Source: Flavobacteriales bacterium UBA7690
GTDB lineage: Bacteria > Bacteroidota > Bacteroidia > Flavobacteriales_F > PHOS-HE28
DNA: 33,407 nt
Direction: 5' to 3'
NCBI GenBank assembly: GCA_002482775.1
Contig: DLGQ01000111.1
Location: 1-33,407, forward strand
Shown here piece after piece: positions 1 to 6,824 of the stretch. Each line of letters opens with the position of its first letter. Positions within the stretch are counted from its first letter, which is position 1. The position numbers and the translations under genes were made by a program. The notes below the pieces were generated by a model that did no database searches, was not told the origin of the DNA, and saw only the letters and a list, made by a program, of their open reading frames with translations.

Positions 1-202
1 CCAACAAGCCGCTGCGCGATGCAAGCGGAGCGAAGTCCCGATCTGCGGTAAACAACCGGGTGCATTCCGCATCAAGTGCGTGAGGTGGGGCTGATGGCGA
101 TCGAGGAGTTGGAGGGGCGCAAGAGGTGATCATCGGAAAAGACCTACTGGAAGCGTGAGCCTCTTCGATCGGTCGGATCGTCCGTGACCGGATAGAAAAG
201 AA
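1..202. other. Window start, no gene assigned
   Basis: No recognisable gene. Short frames end quickly on both strands. A 26-codon plus-strand frame at 52-129 ends in a peptide containing VGLMAIEELEGRKR and could be the tail of a decayed or frameshifted gene. It is too short to identify. Confidence 0.4.
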
Positions 203-228
203 GAAGCCCCGGCAATTGCCGGGGCTTC
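203..228 (-). terminator. Rho-independent terminator of the cold-shock gene
   Basis: This is a perfect 26-nt palindrome centred on AATT (GAAGCCCCGGC and its complement). It lies 21 nt past the cold-shock stop codon. On the minus strand it is followed by the T-rich run TTCTTTTC (202-195), the classic intrinsic terminator layout. The same GAAGCCCC stem recurs at 8958-8984. Confidence 0.85.
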
Positions 229-249
229 CTGGTTACTTGGGGATCGACC

Positions 250-441
250 TTAGGCGCGCTCCACGTTCACAGCGTTGAGGCCCTTTGGGCTTTGCTCAAC
301 CTCGAACGTGACTTTGTCACCTTCCATGAGGTCGGAACGGGTTCCGGTCTTGTGGACGAATACGTCCTTACCACCGTCTTCTGGGGTGATGAAACCGAAA
401 CCTTTCTCCGTGTTGAAGAACTTAACTGTACCGCTTGACAT
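250..441 (-). CDS. csp: CspA-family cold-shock protein
   Basis: This is a 63-residue single cold-shock domain, a normal length for a CspA-type OB-fold protein that binds single-stranded RNA and DNA and melts RNA structure in the cytoplasm. The RNP1 motif KGFGFI (residues 13-18) and RNP2 motif VFVH (27-30) are intact. The start is the internal ATG at 441, not the longer upstream frame, because family members begin MxxGxVKFFN and an AGGAGT ribosome site lies 3 nt upstream. A 172-bp gap separates it from the upstream gene on the same strand, leaving room for its own promoter and a long leader, common for csp genes. Family assignment is very secure; the exact paralogue cannot be named. Confidence 0.95.
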   Translation of the reverse strand: MSSGTVKFFNTEKGFGFITPEDGGKDVFVHKTGTRSDLMEGDKVTFEVEQSPKGLNAVNVERA

Positions 442-444
442 TGT

Positions 445-450
445 ACTCCT
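445..450 (-). promoter_or_regulatory. Shine-Dalgarno site fixing the csp start
   Basis: AGGAGT on the minus strand, 3 nt before the ATG at 441. It supports the short 63-residue reading over the upstream in-frame extension. Strong SD sites are not the rule in Bacteroidota, so this one is informative. Confidence 0.7.
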
Positions 451-613
451 TGTATTGTGCTTGCCTTTCGGCGAAGCGTTAGCTACCGGCAAAACACCGG
501 TGTATCGGGTGTAAGGTAGGCCTATTCGTACCCGCATTCCACGATCCGCACAGAATAAGGACCCAGAAGCGTCGAGAAAGGCGAATTTCAAATCCATCGG
601 TGACATCAAAGGC

Positions 614-913
614 CTAACGATCCTCGAACGGGATCACCAAAGGCCCTTTGCCCTCCCACTCCTCCACGTGCATCATATCACCCAACCGGAAGAAGATCGG
701 CATCTTGAAACGTCGCTCCAGTTGCACATCCAATTTGCAGAAGACACCGAGTTGCTGGTAAGCGTAGCCGCTCGGAATGGCGAACGCGATCGATCTATTG
801 GCCGTATCCGCAGGCGTGCGTAGCAAGCTGAATGATCCCAGCTGTGCATGCGCGATCGAGGATCCTGTGCAGGCCAGGACGAACGCGATGCTATGAAGCA
901 GTGCGCGGCTCAA
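614..913 (-). CDS. Small exported protein, unknown function
   Basis: This 99-residue product begins with a signal peptide: a short basic start, the hydrophobic core LLHSIAFVLACTG and an AHAQ cleavage site near residue 23. It leaves a mature protein of about 75 residues with the segment MPIFFRLGD near its C-terminus. No ATG fits. The best start is TTG at 913, whose last two bases are the first two of the TGA stop of the upstream bacilliredoxin gene (TTGA overlap), suggesting translational coupling. The frame stays open upstream to 1156, but that part is antisense-style noise inside ytxJ. I do not recognise a named family. The single Cys of the mature part and the redox-protein neighbour do not justify a function. 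Confidence 0.55.
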   Translation of the reverse strand: MSRALLHSIAFVLACTGSSIAHAQLGSFSLLRTPADTANRSIAFAIPSGYAYQQLGVFCKLDVQLERRFKMPIFFRLGDMMHVEEWEGKGPLVIPFEDR

Positions 914-1251
914 GCTGCTAACGCGTTGATCGTTCCGGCATACGTGATCCCGAAATGCGAGGTATGGTGAACGCACTTGCCATCGCGGATCACCAACGTT
1001 TGTGGCGACTCGTGCTCCACACCGTAACGATCCGCAACGGCGTTGGAAACAGCACGGAAGCGCAGGAGGTCCAAGTAGTACGTTGAATGCGATGCGTTGT
1101 CGCTTTCCGTCCATGCACGTTGAAGTCGATCCAAAGCCGTGCGACTGATGCTGCACGAGGTGCTATGCTTGAAGATCAACACCGGCCTGGTGCGCGACAG
1201 CTCGTCGATAGCATCGAGTTGGGCGAGATCGGTCAGCGGGTTCCACGTCAT
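910..1251 (-). CDS. ytxJ: YtxJ-type monothiol bacilliredoxin-like protein
   Basis: A 113-residue cytoplasmic thioredoxin-fold protein. The segment VLIFKHSTSCSIS (residues 24-36), with the lone active-site Cys33, is the signature of the YtxJ/DUF2847 family, and the later part (SPQTLVIRDGKCVHHTSHFGI) matches the family C-terminal half. YtxJ proteins are named for a proposed role in removing bacillithiol from oxidised proteins; whether this organism makes bacillithiol cannot be seen here. Length is normal for the family. It appears to be the first gene of a two-gene minus-strand operon with the exported protein at 614-913. The helicase at 1467 is divergent. Confidence 0.88.
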   Translation of the reverse strand: MTWNPLTDLAQLDAIDELSRTRPVLIFKHSTSCSISRTALDRLQRAWTESDNASHSTYYLDLLRFRAVSNAVADRYGVEHESPQTLVIRDGKCVHHTSHFGITYAGTINALAA

Positions 1252-1466
1252 TGGTACAAAGGTCGCTGGTCGGGGGTGTTCCTGACACGCGCTACCTTAC
1301 CATCGTGCCGGGTGACGCCATTTCCGTCAGTGACCACCGGAGCCGTTCTGTTCAACCTTAACCCATGCCATTTGAAGTAGCAGGTACCAACGTCCCACAC
1401 TCCCGCGATCGATACGAAGGCGCTCCATCACCACCAGTTCCCGCGCCAAGCCCGATCTTTCCGCCG

Positions 1467-3782
1467 ATGAACGGGGAAGAATTCGAGGAGACCGAGATGG
1501 CAGCACTGGCCGCGCGCTTCGTCAATAGCACGAACCGCCACGTCTTCCTCACCGGAAAGGCAGGCACCGGCAAGACCACCTTCCTGCACAAGCTCGCGGC
1601 CAGCACGCACAAGCGGTACGTGATCCTGGCGCCCACCGGCATCGCCGCGCTCAACGCGAAAGGCGTCACCATCCACAGCCAATTCCTGTTACCCTTCGGC
1701 ACCTTCATCCCGGAAAAGCAACTGCCGTCGGACATCACCTACGGGCAATTCCACGATCAGGATACCCTCACGCAGCGCCATCCGCTCAACAACATCCGGC
1801 GCAATGTGCTGCGCGAAGTGGACCTGCTGATCATCGATGAAGTGAGCATGCTGCGCGCAGATGTCCTCGATGCCATCGACTTCCGCATGCGCTCCGTGCG
1901 GCAGAACAGGGCCCAGAGTTTTGGTGGTGCGCAAGTGTTGTTGATCGGCGATCTTTACCAGTTGCCACCCGTGGTGAAGGATGAAGAACTGCGCGTGCTG
2001 CAACGTTGGTACCGCAGTCCGCACTTCTTCGAAAGCCGCGTGATGCGCGAACACGGTTACGCGCACATCGAGCTGGACAAGATCTTCCGCCAGCAGGATG
2101 GCGACTTCATCAGCATCCTCAACAACCTGCGCAACAACACCGTTACCACGGCGGATGTCAACACGCTGAACACCTACTACCAGCCGAACATCAGCGTGCA
2201 GGACAGTGATGGCGTGATCACCCTCACCACCCACAACTACAAGGCCGATGAACTGAACCAACGCGCGCTCGCTTCCTTGCCGGGCAAGGTGTACACCTAC
2301 GAAGCGCACAGCGATGGCGACTTCCCCGAGAGCATGTACCCGGTGTTGGAGCGCATCGAACTGAAGGAGGGCGCCCAGGTGATGTTCGTGAAGAACGACA
2401 TGGAGAAGGCCTACTTCAACGGGAAGTTGGCCAAGGTGGAAAGGCTCACCGACGATGGCATCACCGTGCGCATGGACACCGGCGAAGAGTACAAGCTGAA
2501 GCGCGAAACATGGGAGAACAAACGCTACGTGGTGAACGCGACCACGAAGCAACAGGAAGAGCAACTGCTCGGTACGTATGAGCAGTATCCCATCAAGCTC
2601 GCGTGGGCCATCACCGTGCATAAGAGCCAGGGCCTCACGTTCAGCAAAGCCATTATCGATGTGGGCAATGCCTTCGCACCGGGCCAGGTGTACGTGGCCC
2701 TATCGCGCCTGCGTTCCCTCGAAGGCTTGATCCTGCGCACCCGCATCGACCCATCGGTGGTCAGCAGCGATCGTGAAGTGGTGGCCTTCACCGAACGGGG
2801 CTTCGCTCAGGATCCGCTGGTGGAACAGTTGAAAGCGCGCCAACGCGAATACCTCCAGTTGTTGCTAGCGGGCACCTTCGACTTCAGCGACATCCTGCGC
2901 AAGATCGAATACACGCAGAAAGATCATCCCGAGACCGCGCAGTTCGCGGACGACAGCATGAAGACCGCGTTGCAAGTGCTGCGCGAAAAGCTGCGGACAG
3001 AAGAGGACAATACGCAGAAGTTCCGTGGACAGCTGATGCGTTTGATGTTCGAGGACAAGCGCGACGAGCTGTTGGCGCGCATCGACAAAGGCGGCGCGTA
3101 CTACAACGCTCTGTTGCAGAAGAGCATGCGTTCCCTGTTCGAGCACCTGGCGCAAGTGGAGATGCTGAGCCGTGCGAAGGAATATGCCAACGCGTTGAAA
3201 GAGGTCGATGGCATGCTGATGAAGAAGATCGCCACCATCGCCAAAGTGGGCTATGTAGCGACGTGCATCCTCAGCGGTGAAGAAGTGAAGAAGCGTCCGG
3301 AGATCGAGCGCGGCCTGGCCGAGAAACGCGCCGCGATGGTAGGCGAAGTGCGGGCCTGGGCCGAAGAGAACCGACCAGCAACGCGTTCAGGCAAACGCCG
3401 CAAACGCTCCGCGGATGATGCCGCCACCGATGGCACCGTCGACCCTCCGGGTCGACCCACCAAAACGCCGCGCGCCCCCAAAGGCAGCACGTACGAGACC
3501 ACGTACGCCATGCAGAAGGAAGGGTTCGGCATCGACGAGATCGCATCCACCCGATCCATGGCCAAGAGCACCATCGAAGGGCATTTCGCACGCGGCATCG
3601 CCGAAGGCAAGCTCGACATCGATGGCCTGATGCCCGCCGAAGAACGCGACACCATCGCCGACTGGATGCGCGAACACACCGACAAGAACCTCAACGACGC
3701 ACAGAAACAGTTCGACGGCAAATTCAGCTTCGGACAGCTGCGCATGGTGCAGGCGTGGGTGAAGAAGGAAGGGGAGGTGTGA
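1467..3782 (+). CDS. PIF1-like helicase with C-terminal HTH domain
   Basis: An SF1B DNA helicase of the PIF1/RecD2-like group, probably acting in DNA repair or G-quadruplex and R-loop resolution. With this start it has 771 residues. Walker A GKAGTGKT is at 30-37, motif Ia APTGIAA at about 55, Walker B LLIIDEVSML with DE at 124-125, and motif III LLIGDLYQLPPV near 160. TVHKSQGLTF and YVALSRLRSLEGL (motifs V and VI) follow near 380-410. After a Lys/Arg-rich linker, the last ~110 residues carry an HTH_40-like domain also found on Bacteroidota RecQ and PIF1 proteins. The frame is open back to an ATG at 1365 (805 residues), but that stretch is Pro-rich and unlike the family. ATG 1497, with GAGGAG 6 nt upstream, is another possible start. 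Confidence 0.9.
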   Translation: MNGEEFEETEMAALAARFVNSTNRHVFLTGKAGTGKTTFLHKLAASTHKRYVILAPTGIAALNAKGVTIHSQFLLPFGTFIPEKQLPSDITYGQFHDQDTLTQRHPLNNIRRNVLREVDLLIIDEVSMLRADVLDAIDFRMRSVRQNRAQSFGGAQVLLIGDLYQLPPVVKDEELRVLQRWYRSPHFFESRVMREHGYAHIELDKIFRQQDGDFISILNNLRNNTVTTADVNTLNTYYQPNISVQDSDGVITLTTHNYKADELNQRALASLPGKVYTYEAHSDGDFPESMYPVLERIELKEGAQVMFVKNDMEKAYFNGKLAKVERLTDDGITVRMDTGEEYKLKRETWENKRYVVNATTKQQEEQLLGTYEQYPIKLAWAITVHKSQGLTFSKAIIDVGNAFAPGQVYVALSRLRSLEGLILRTRIDPSVVSSDREVVAFTERGFAQDPLVEQLKARQREYLQLLLAGTFDFSDILRKIEYTQKDHPETAQFADDSMKTALQVLREKLRTEEDNTQKFRGQLMRLMFEDKRDELLARIDKGGAYYNALLQKSMRSLFEHLAQVEMLSRAKEYANALKEVDGMLMKKIATIAKVGYVATCILSGEEVKKRPEIERGLAEKRAAMVGEVRAWAEENRPATRSGKRRKRSADDAATDGTVDPPGRPTKTPRAPKGSTYETTYAMQKEGFGIDEIASTRSMAKSTIEGHFARGIAEGKLDIDGLMPAEERDTIADWMREHTDKNLNDAQKQFDGKFSFGQLRMVQAWVKKEGEV

Positions 3783-3819
3783 GTGCCTGAAGAAAGCCCG
3801 AACGTTAAAGCACCTGCCG

Positions 3820-4200
3820 CTACACCAGCGGTATGATTCGGCCTTGCAACCAGCTAGTGATGGCTTGGACATCCATATTTCCCGTAGCGACTTGGATCAC
3901 CATGTCATACTCTTCATCGTCTGTCGCCTGAAGATCGAGATCGTGTGTCATTAGGATAAACCGTGCAAGAACATAACCTGCGCGTTTGTTCCCATCCACG
4001 AACGGATGGTTCATCACCACACTTTCCAACTATGCCGCAGCTTGATCCTCTGGTCGGGGATAGAGGAGACTGCCATCGAACGTAGCCTCTGGTCTAGCCA
4101 ATGCGGCCTACTAACCTCCACGATCACGCAGGCCATGCGAACCACCTGTGGCATCGATCAACGCCGTATGAATGGCCAAGGCCTCTTCCAGCGAGATCAT
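3820..4200 (-). pseudogene. Fic/Doc-family toxin, interrupted by three TAG codons
   Basis: Reading 4200 to 3820 on the minus strand gives a 126-codon frame that aligns throughout with death-on-curing Fic proteins. It starts MISLEEALAIH, continues GGSHGLRDRG and AALARPEATFDG, and then shows the Fic motif HPFVDGNKR (canonical HxFxxGN(K/G)R). Fic proteins transfer AMP or phosphate to target proteins; Doc phosphorylates EF-Tu. In-frame TAG codons lie at 4111-4113, 4108-4110 and 4030-4032, two at positions where relatives usually have leucine. The ATG overlaps the antitoxin TGA (ATGA), the standard antitoxin-toxin arrangement. No frameshift is needed anywhere. Only the last 69 codons, from the ATG at 4026, remain open and include the Fic motif. 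Most likely a decaying toxin. Confidence 0.8.
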
Positions 4201-4385
4201 TTGGCCAAACGCAAAAGCAGATCGCGCTTCTCATCGAGGATCCGTTTTAATCCTACCACGCGCTTTCGTTCATCGCTTGTTCGTGCCTGGAATCCTTGCA
4301 GATAGGCCAGTACTTCCTCAAGAATGGGGTCGGGCACTTCGTCCAGTTTCCGCTGGATGGCCTATTTCAGTTCCTTGTTGCCCAT
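4197..4385 (-). pseudogene. Antitoxin of the Fic/Doc pair, interrupted by one TAG
   Basis: This 62-codon frame starts MGNKELK, is interrupted by TAG at codon 8 (4362-4364, one change from CAG/Gln), and then continues intact through AIQRKLDEVPDPILEEVLAY to RLAK. It resembles the small helical proteins that precede doc genes in Bacteroidota. The pattern is a short N-terminal helix, a VLAYLQGFQ helix and a C-terminal LLLRLAK tail. It ends in TGA overlapping the toxin ATG. It starts 50 bp after the rtcB stop on the same strand, so readthrough from rtcB is possible. A GTG at codon 17 could start a shorter product. Family assignment is by context and look, not by a decisive motif. Confidence 0.65.
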
Positions 4386-4435
4386 GGTTGGTCAAAGATA
4401 TGATCGCTTAGGAAGGACGGCTTGGGCGGAGGAGT

Positions 4436-5851
4436 TCAGTCCTCCGCCGCGCTCCCGTCCCCGCACATGCGCACCACCTTCGGCGTGAACGAGCCGATCA
4501 CCTCCACCAGCTCGCGCTGGCTGGCCATCACGGTACCGATGTCCTTGTAGGCCATGGGCGCTTCGTCCAACCCGCCACCGATCAGGTCGATGCCGTGTTG
4601 TTCCAAGTGCTTCTTCACCACCGATGGGCTGATCGTCTCCTTCGCTTTCGTGCGGCTCATCAAGCGACCTGCGCCGTGGCTGGCCGAGGAGATGCTCTCC
4701 GCCACACCAGTGCCACGAACGATGTAGCCCGGTGCGGTCATGCTGCCCGGGATCACACCCAGCACGCCCTTGCCCGCAGGCGTTGCGCCTTTGCGGTGAA
4801 CGATCACCTCGCGGCCGTCATGCACTTCTTTCCAGGCGAAGTTGTGGTGGTTCTCCACCATGGCAGCAGGCTTTTCACCCAAAGCTTTGGCGATGCGTGC
4901 ATGGATCTGGTGGTGGCAGGCAGATGCAAAATCACCGGCCAGGTTCATCGCCAGCCAGTACTCCATGCCCTCTGCGCTATCGAGCGACAGCCACGCGAGG
5001 TTCTGCGCTTCCGCAGGCAGCTTGCACAGTTCCTTCGCCACACGGGTGTAGTGCTGCGCGATACCAGCGCCCATGCCACGGGATCCGCTGTGCGAAAGCA
5101 ATGCGAGGTAGTCGCCAACAGCAAGGCCGAACTCGTTCTGTGCATCGGTGATGGCCACCACACCGAACTCCACGAAGTGGTTTCCGCTCCCGCTGGAACC
5201 GATCTGCATCCACGCGCGATCCTTCAGGTGCTTCACCACGGGGATGGTGTTGAACTCAGCGCGTTCCAGAACGGGGTCATCCATGCGCTTCTCATGCACC
5301 GCACGTCCGAAACGCGTGTGTTCCACCAGCAGACGCTTGTATGTGGCGCGGTCCTTCTCCATCACTTCGGGTGCGATGTTGAAGATGCTCAGGCACATGC
5401 GGCATCCGATGTCAACGCCCACGCCGTAGGGGATCACCGCGTTCTCCACGGCTAGCACACCACCGATGGGCAGGCCGTAACCTTGGTGTGCATCGGGCAT
5501 CAGCGCACCGGCCACCGTTACGGGCAATTTCATGGCCACTTCCATCTGGTGGATGGCACCTTGCTCGATGTGCTCGCTACCGTATGCACGGTAGTCCTTG
5601 CGGGGTAGGAGCTCGTGGATCATCTCAGACTTTCGGTCGCGACCGGTCAGTGCATCCACGATCGGTGCATAGTGTTCATGTTCACGGAACGCATCGGGTT
5701 CGCTGAGGATCCGCTTCAACACTTCCAGCGCTTCATCGATCTTCATCTTGCGGTGATGCTTCAACATCACATTGATGGCAATGCCGATCGCGCGTCCTTC
5801 GGGATAGCCGATGGCGATCAGGTCCTTGCCGTGTAGTTTCAAGCCTTTCAT
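4436..5851 (-). CDS. rtcB: RNA-splicing ligase RtcB
   Basis: GTP- and Mn2+-dependent ligase that joins RNA 3'-phosphate or 2',3'-cyclic phosphate ends to 5'-OH ends; in bacteria it is linked to repair of cleaved tRNA and rRNA. The 471-residue protein holds all expected motifs. These are VDIGCRM (metal-ligand Cys150), GSGNHFVEFG (His225), SHSGSRG (His254), NHHNFAW (His335/336), VHRKGATPAG, and SHGAGR with His392, the guanylylated histidine. I start at ATG 5851 (MKGLKLHG) because family members begin about there. The frame extends to 5923, but that part overlaps the divergent gene at 5889. No archease or RtcA gene is adjacent. A tRNA cluster lies 400 bp away on the same strand, separated by the plus-strand membrane gene. 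Confidence 0.95.
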   Translation of the reverse strand: MKGLKLHGKDLIAIGYPEGRAIGIAINVMLKHHRKMKIDEALEVLKRILSEPDAFREHEHYAPIVDALTGRDRKSEMIHELLPRKDYRAYGSEHIEQGAIHQMEVAMKLPVTVAGALMPDAHQGYGLPIGGVLAVENAVIPYGVGVDIGCRMCLSIFNIAPEVMEKDRATYKRLLVEHTRFGRAVHEKRMDDPVLERAEFNTIPVVKHLKDRAWMQIGSSGSGNHFVEFGVVAITDAQNEFGLAVGDYLALLSHSGSRGMGAGIAQHYTRVAKELCKLPAEAQNLAWLSLDSAEGMEYWLAMNLAGDFASACHHQIHARIAKALGEKPAAMVENHHNFAWKEVHDGREVIVHRKGATPAGKGVLGVIPGSMTAPGYIVRGTGVAESISSASHGAGRLMSRTKAKETISPSVVKKHLEQHGIDLIGGGLDEAPMAYKDIGTVMASQRELVEVIGSFTPKVVRMCGDGSAAED

Positions 5852-5888
5852 CTTTGGTAATATTGAGGGTTTTCTGGTAAACGATCTC

Positions 5889-6263
5889 ATGGATATTGTC
5901 AGCGTCACTATCGTCTTTGCCATCAGAGCGCTGCTCTTCGCCGGTTCATTGGTGATTTCCGGTGCAATTGGATTTTCGCTGTTCCCTGCTTCTCAGCGTT
6001 CCTATCAACTTGGAATAAGTTTGATCTTATTGGTACTACTTGAATCGGTTTCGTTCCATTTGTTGGTGGAAGAAGCGCCGATCGGATACATCCTTGTGGT
6101 GCTAGTGTCTTGTGCGGTGCTTACGATGCGTCTGATGGATACCACGAACTCAATGGCCTTCAATGTGATCAGGTCTGGGTTGTTCATTCTCATTGCAGTG
6201 CTCGGTTTGATACACTCTGGTTTCCTTGTCTTCTTGGTTGGCATTTGGTTGATCGGTCTCTGA
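5889..6263 (+). CDS. Small membrane protein, unknown function
   Basis: A 124-residue, strongly hydrophobic protein with about four predicted membrane helices: VSVTIVFAIRALLFAGSLVIS, a second around LGISLILLVLLESVSFHLL, IGYILVVLVSCAVLTM, and the C-terminal SGLFILIAVLGLIHSGFLVF. The start ATG at 5889 (MDIVSVT) is preferred over the longer frame from 5811, which would lie inside the rtcB start region. It is divergent from rtcB with 37 bp between starts. Base composition is more AT-rich than its neighbours, which may indicate a different origin. No family is recognised and no function is proposed. Confidence 0.6.
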   Translation: MDIVSVTIVFAIRALLFAGSLVISGAIGFSLFPASQRSYQLGISLILLVLLESVSFHLLVEEAPIGYILVVLVSCAVLTMRLMDTTNSMAFNVIRSGLFILIAVLGLIHSGFLVFLVGIWLIGL

Positions 6264-6273
6264 AAGAGATCTG

Positions 6274-6344
6274 TGGAAGAGGATGGGATCGAACCATCAC
6301 CTGCCGGGTTTCAACCGGCGGCTCTACCCGAGAGCTGCTCTTCC
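6274..6344 (-). tRNA. tRNA-Phe (GAA), non-canonical position 8
   Basis: All four stems pair perfectly: acceptor GGAAGAG/CTCTTCC, D stem GCTC/GAGC, anticodon stem GCCGG/CCGGC around loop TTGAAAC (anticodon GAA), T stem GATGG/CCATC around TTCGATC. Discriminator is A and CCA is not encoded. Position 8 is C and position 14 is T instead of the near-universal U8-A14 pair. Last gene in the cluster in transcription order. Confidence 0.85.
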
Positions 6345-6376
6345 ATTTCGGGCGATGCATGCACGCCCCTGCATTG

Positions 6377-6448
6377 TTGGCCCGGCGGGACTCGAACCCG
6401 CACCCCTCGGTTAAGAGCCGAGTAGTCTTCCATACGACCTCCAAGCCA
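6377..6448 (-). tRNA. tRNA-Lys (CTT), weak D arm
   Basis: Anticodon stem CTCGG/CCGAG around CTCTTAA (anticodon CTT). The T stem GCGGG/CCCGC around TTCGAGT is perfect. Acceptor TGGCTTG/CGGGCCA has two G-U pairs; discriminator A. The D arm is GGTC/GACT with loop GTATGGAA, and position 8 is G, so the U8-A14 tertiary pair is missing. It lies 5 nt after the tRNA-Asp gene. Confidence 0.8.
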
Positions 6449-6453
6449 ATGCG

Positions 6454-6544
6454 CGGTGCCGACGGGGATCGAACCTGCCTACCGCAGGCAGGCCCGTGAA
6501 CTCACGGTAGACAGCCGGGCATTGTACCGCTCAACTACGGCACC
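6454..6544 (-). tRNA. tRNA-Asp (GTC) with 19-nt hairpin inserted in the T arm
   Basis: With bases 6474-6492 removed, the gene folds as a 72-nt tRNA. The parts are acceptor GGTGCCG/CGGCACC, U8 and A14 present, D stem GTTG/CAAT, loop CTGTCTA (anticodon GTC), variable loop AGTTC, a perfect T stem ACGGG/CCCGT around TTCGATC, and discriminator G73, the Asp identity base. The anticodon stem has one mismatch and base 37 is T, which is unusual. The insert lies exactly between positions 53 and 54. Read without an insert as a long-variable-arm tRNA, the T stem has a mismatch and the anticodon does not suit Ser, Leu or Tyr, so the insertion reading is better. Confidence 0.7.
6474..6492. repeat. Perfect hairpin CCTGCCT-n5-AGGCAGG inside tRNA-Asp
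   Basis: A 7-bp perfect inverted repeat with a 5-nt loop, interrupting the tRNA T arm. A degenerate relative (GCCTGCCTGCC...GGCAAGGC) lies at 8462-8483 near the other odd tRNA locus, so this looks like a dispersed palindromic repeat rather than local slippage. Confidence 0.75.
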
Positions 6545-6548
6545 GTTG

Positions 6549-6622
6549 TGAAGGGTGCGGGGATCGAACCCGCGTCAACGCGTTGAAAGCGCGCTATCCT
6601 GTTCCAGCTAGACGAACCCTCC
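6549..6622 (-). tRNA. tRNA-Glu (TTC)
   Basis: Acceptor GGAGGGT/ACCCTTC (one G-U). U8 and A14 are present, and the D stem GTCT/GGAT is as in typical bacterial tRNA-Glu. Anticodon stem GCGCG/CGCGT surrounds CTTTCAA (anticodon TTC). T stem GCGGG/CCCGC surrounds TTCGATC. Discriminator A. It ends 4 nt before tRNA-Asp begins, so the two are surely co-transcribed. Confidence 0.92.
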
Positions 6623-6683
6623 ATTCTTTCTCAGATCCGCGCTGATCAGCTCCATCACCGGAATCTGCGTTCCATTCTTTTTG

Positions 6684-6758
6684 ACCACCAGGCCGGACTC
6701 GAACCGACATCCTCCGCCTTCGCAAAGCGGTGCTGGCATCCATTTCAGCTTCTGATGG
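6684..6758 (-). tRNA. Probable tRNA-Arg (GCG), divergent
   Basis: Acceptor CCATCAG/CTGGTGG, D stem GCTG/CAGC, anticodon stem CCGCT/GGCGG around TTGCGAA (anticodon GCG), T stem GTCGG/CCGGC around TTCGAGT. Stems pair well, but base 8 is A, the discriminator is T, and a GCG anticodon is rare for Arg in bacteria (ACG is usual). First in the tRNA cluster in transcription order, 61 nt before tRNA-Glu. It may be a divergent or decaying tRNA. Confidence 0.65.
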
Positions 6759-6824
6759 GAGTTGGTGTCGGATGATGTGTGGAACGCGTCCGCCCGCACA
6801 TCATCGTTCACCGTTCATTCACCG

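Noticed and set aside
1689..2621. 310-codon minus-strand open frame within the helicase gene
   Set aside because: Shadow of the helicase frame; the helicase motifs are on the other strand.
3820..4385. Genome-wide reassignment of TAG as a sense codon
   Set aside because: Several well-defined genes (xth, DUF4260, amidase, both Fe-S genes) end at TAG in the right place, so TAG is a normal stop in this genome.
5811..5888. N-terminal extension of the small membrane protein
   Set aside because: It would lie inside the coding start of rtcB; the ATG at 5889 gives a clean membrane protein.
6110..6499. 129-codon plus-strand frame over the tRNA genes
   Set aside because: It overlaps a better-supported membrane protein and two tRNA genes, and its sequence is the translation of tRNA arms.
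6454..6544. Long-variable-arm tRNA (Ser, Leu or Tyr) instead of tRNA-Asp with insert
   Set aside because: The anticodon would still be GTC, the T stem gains a mismatch, and G73 and AGTTC fit Asp only when the 19 nt are removed.
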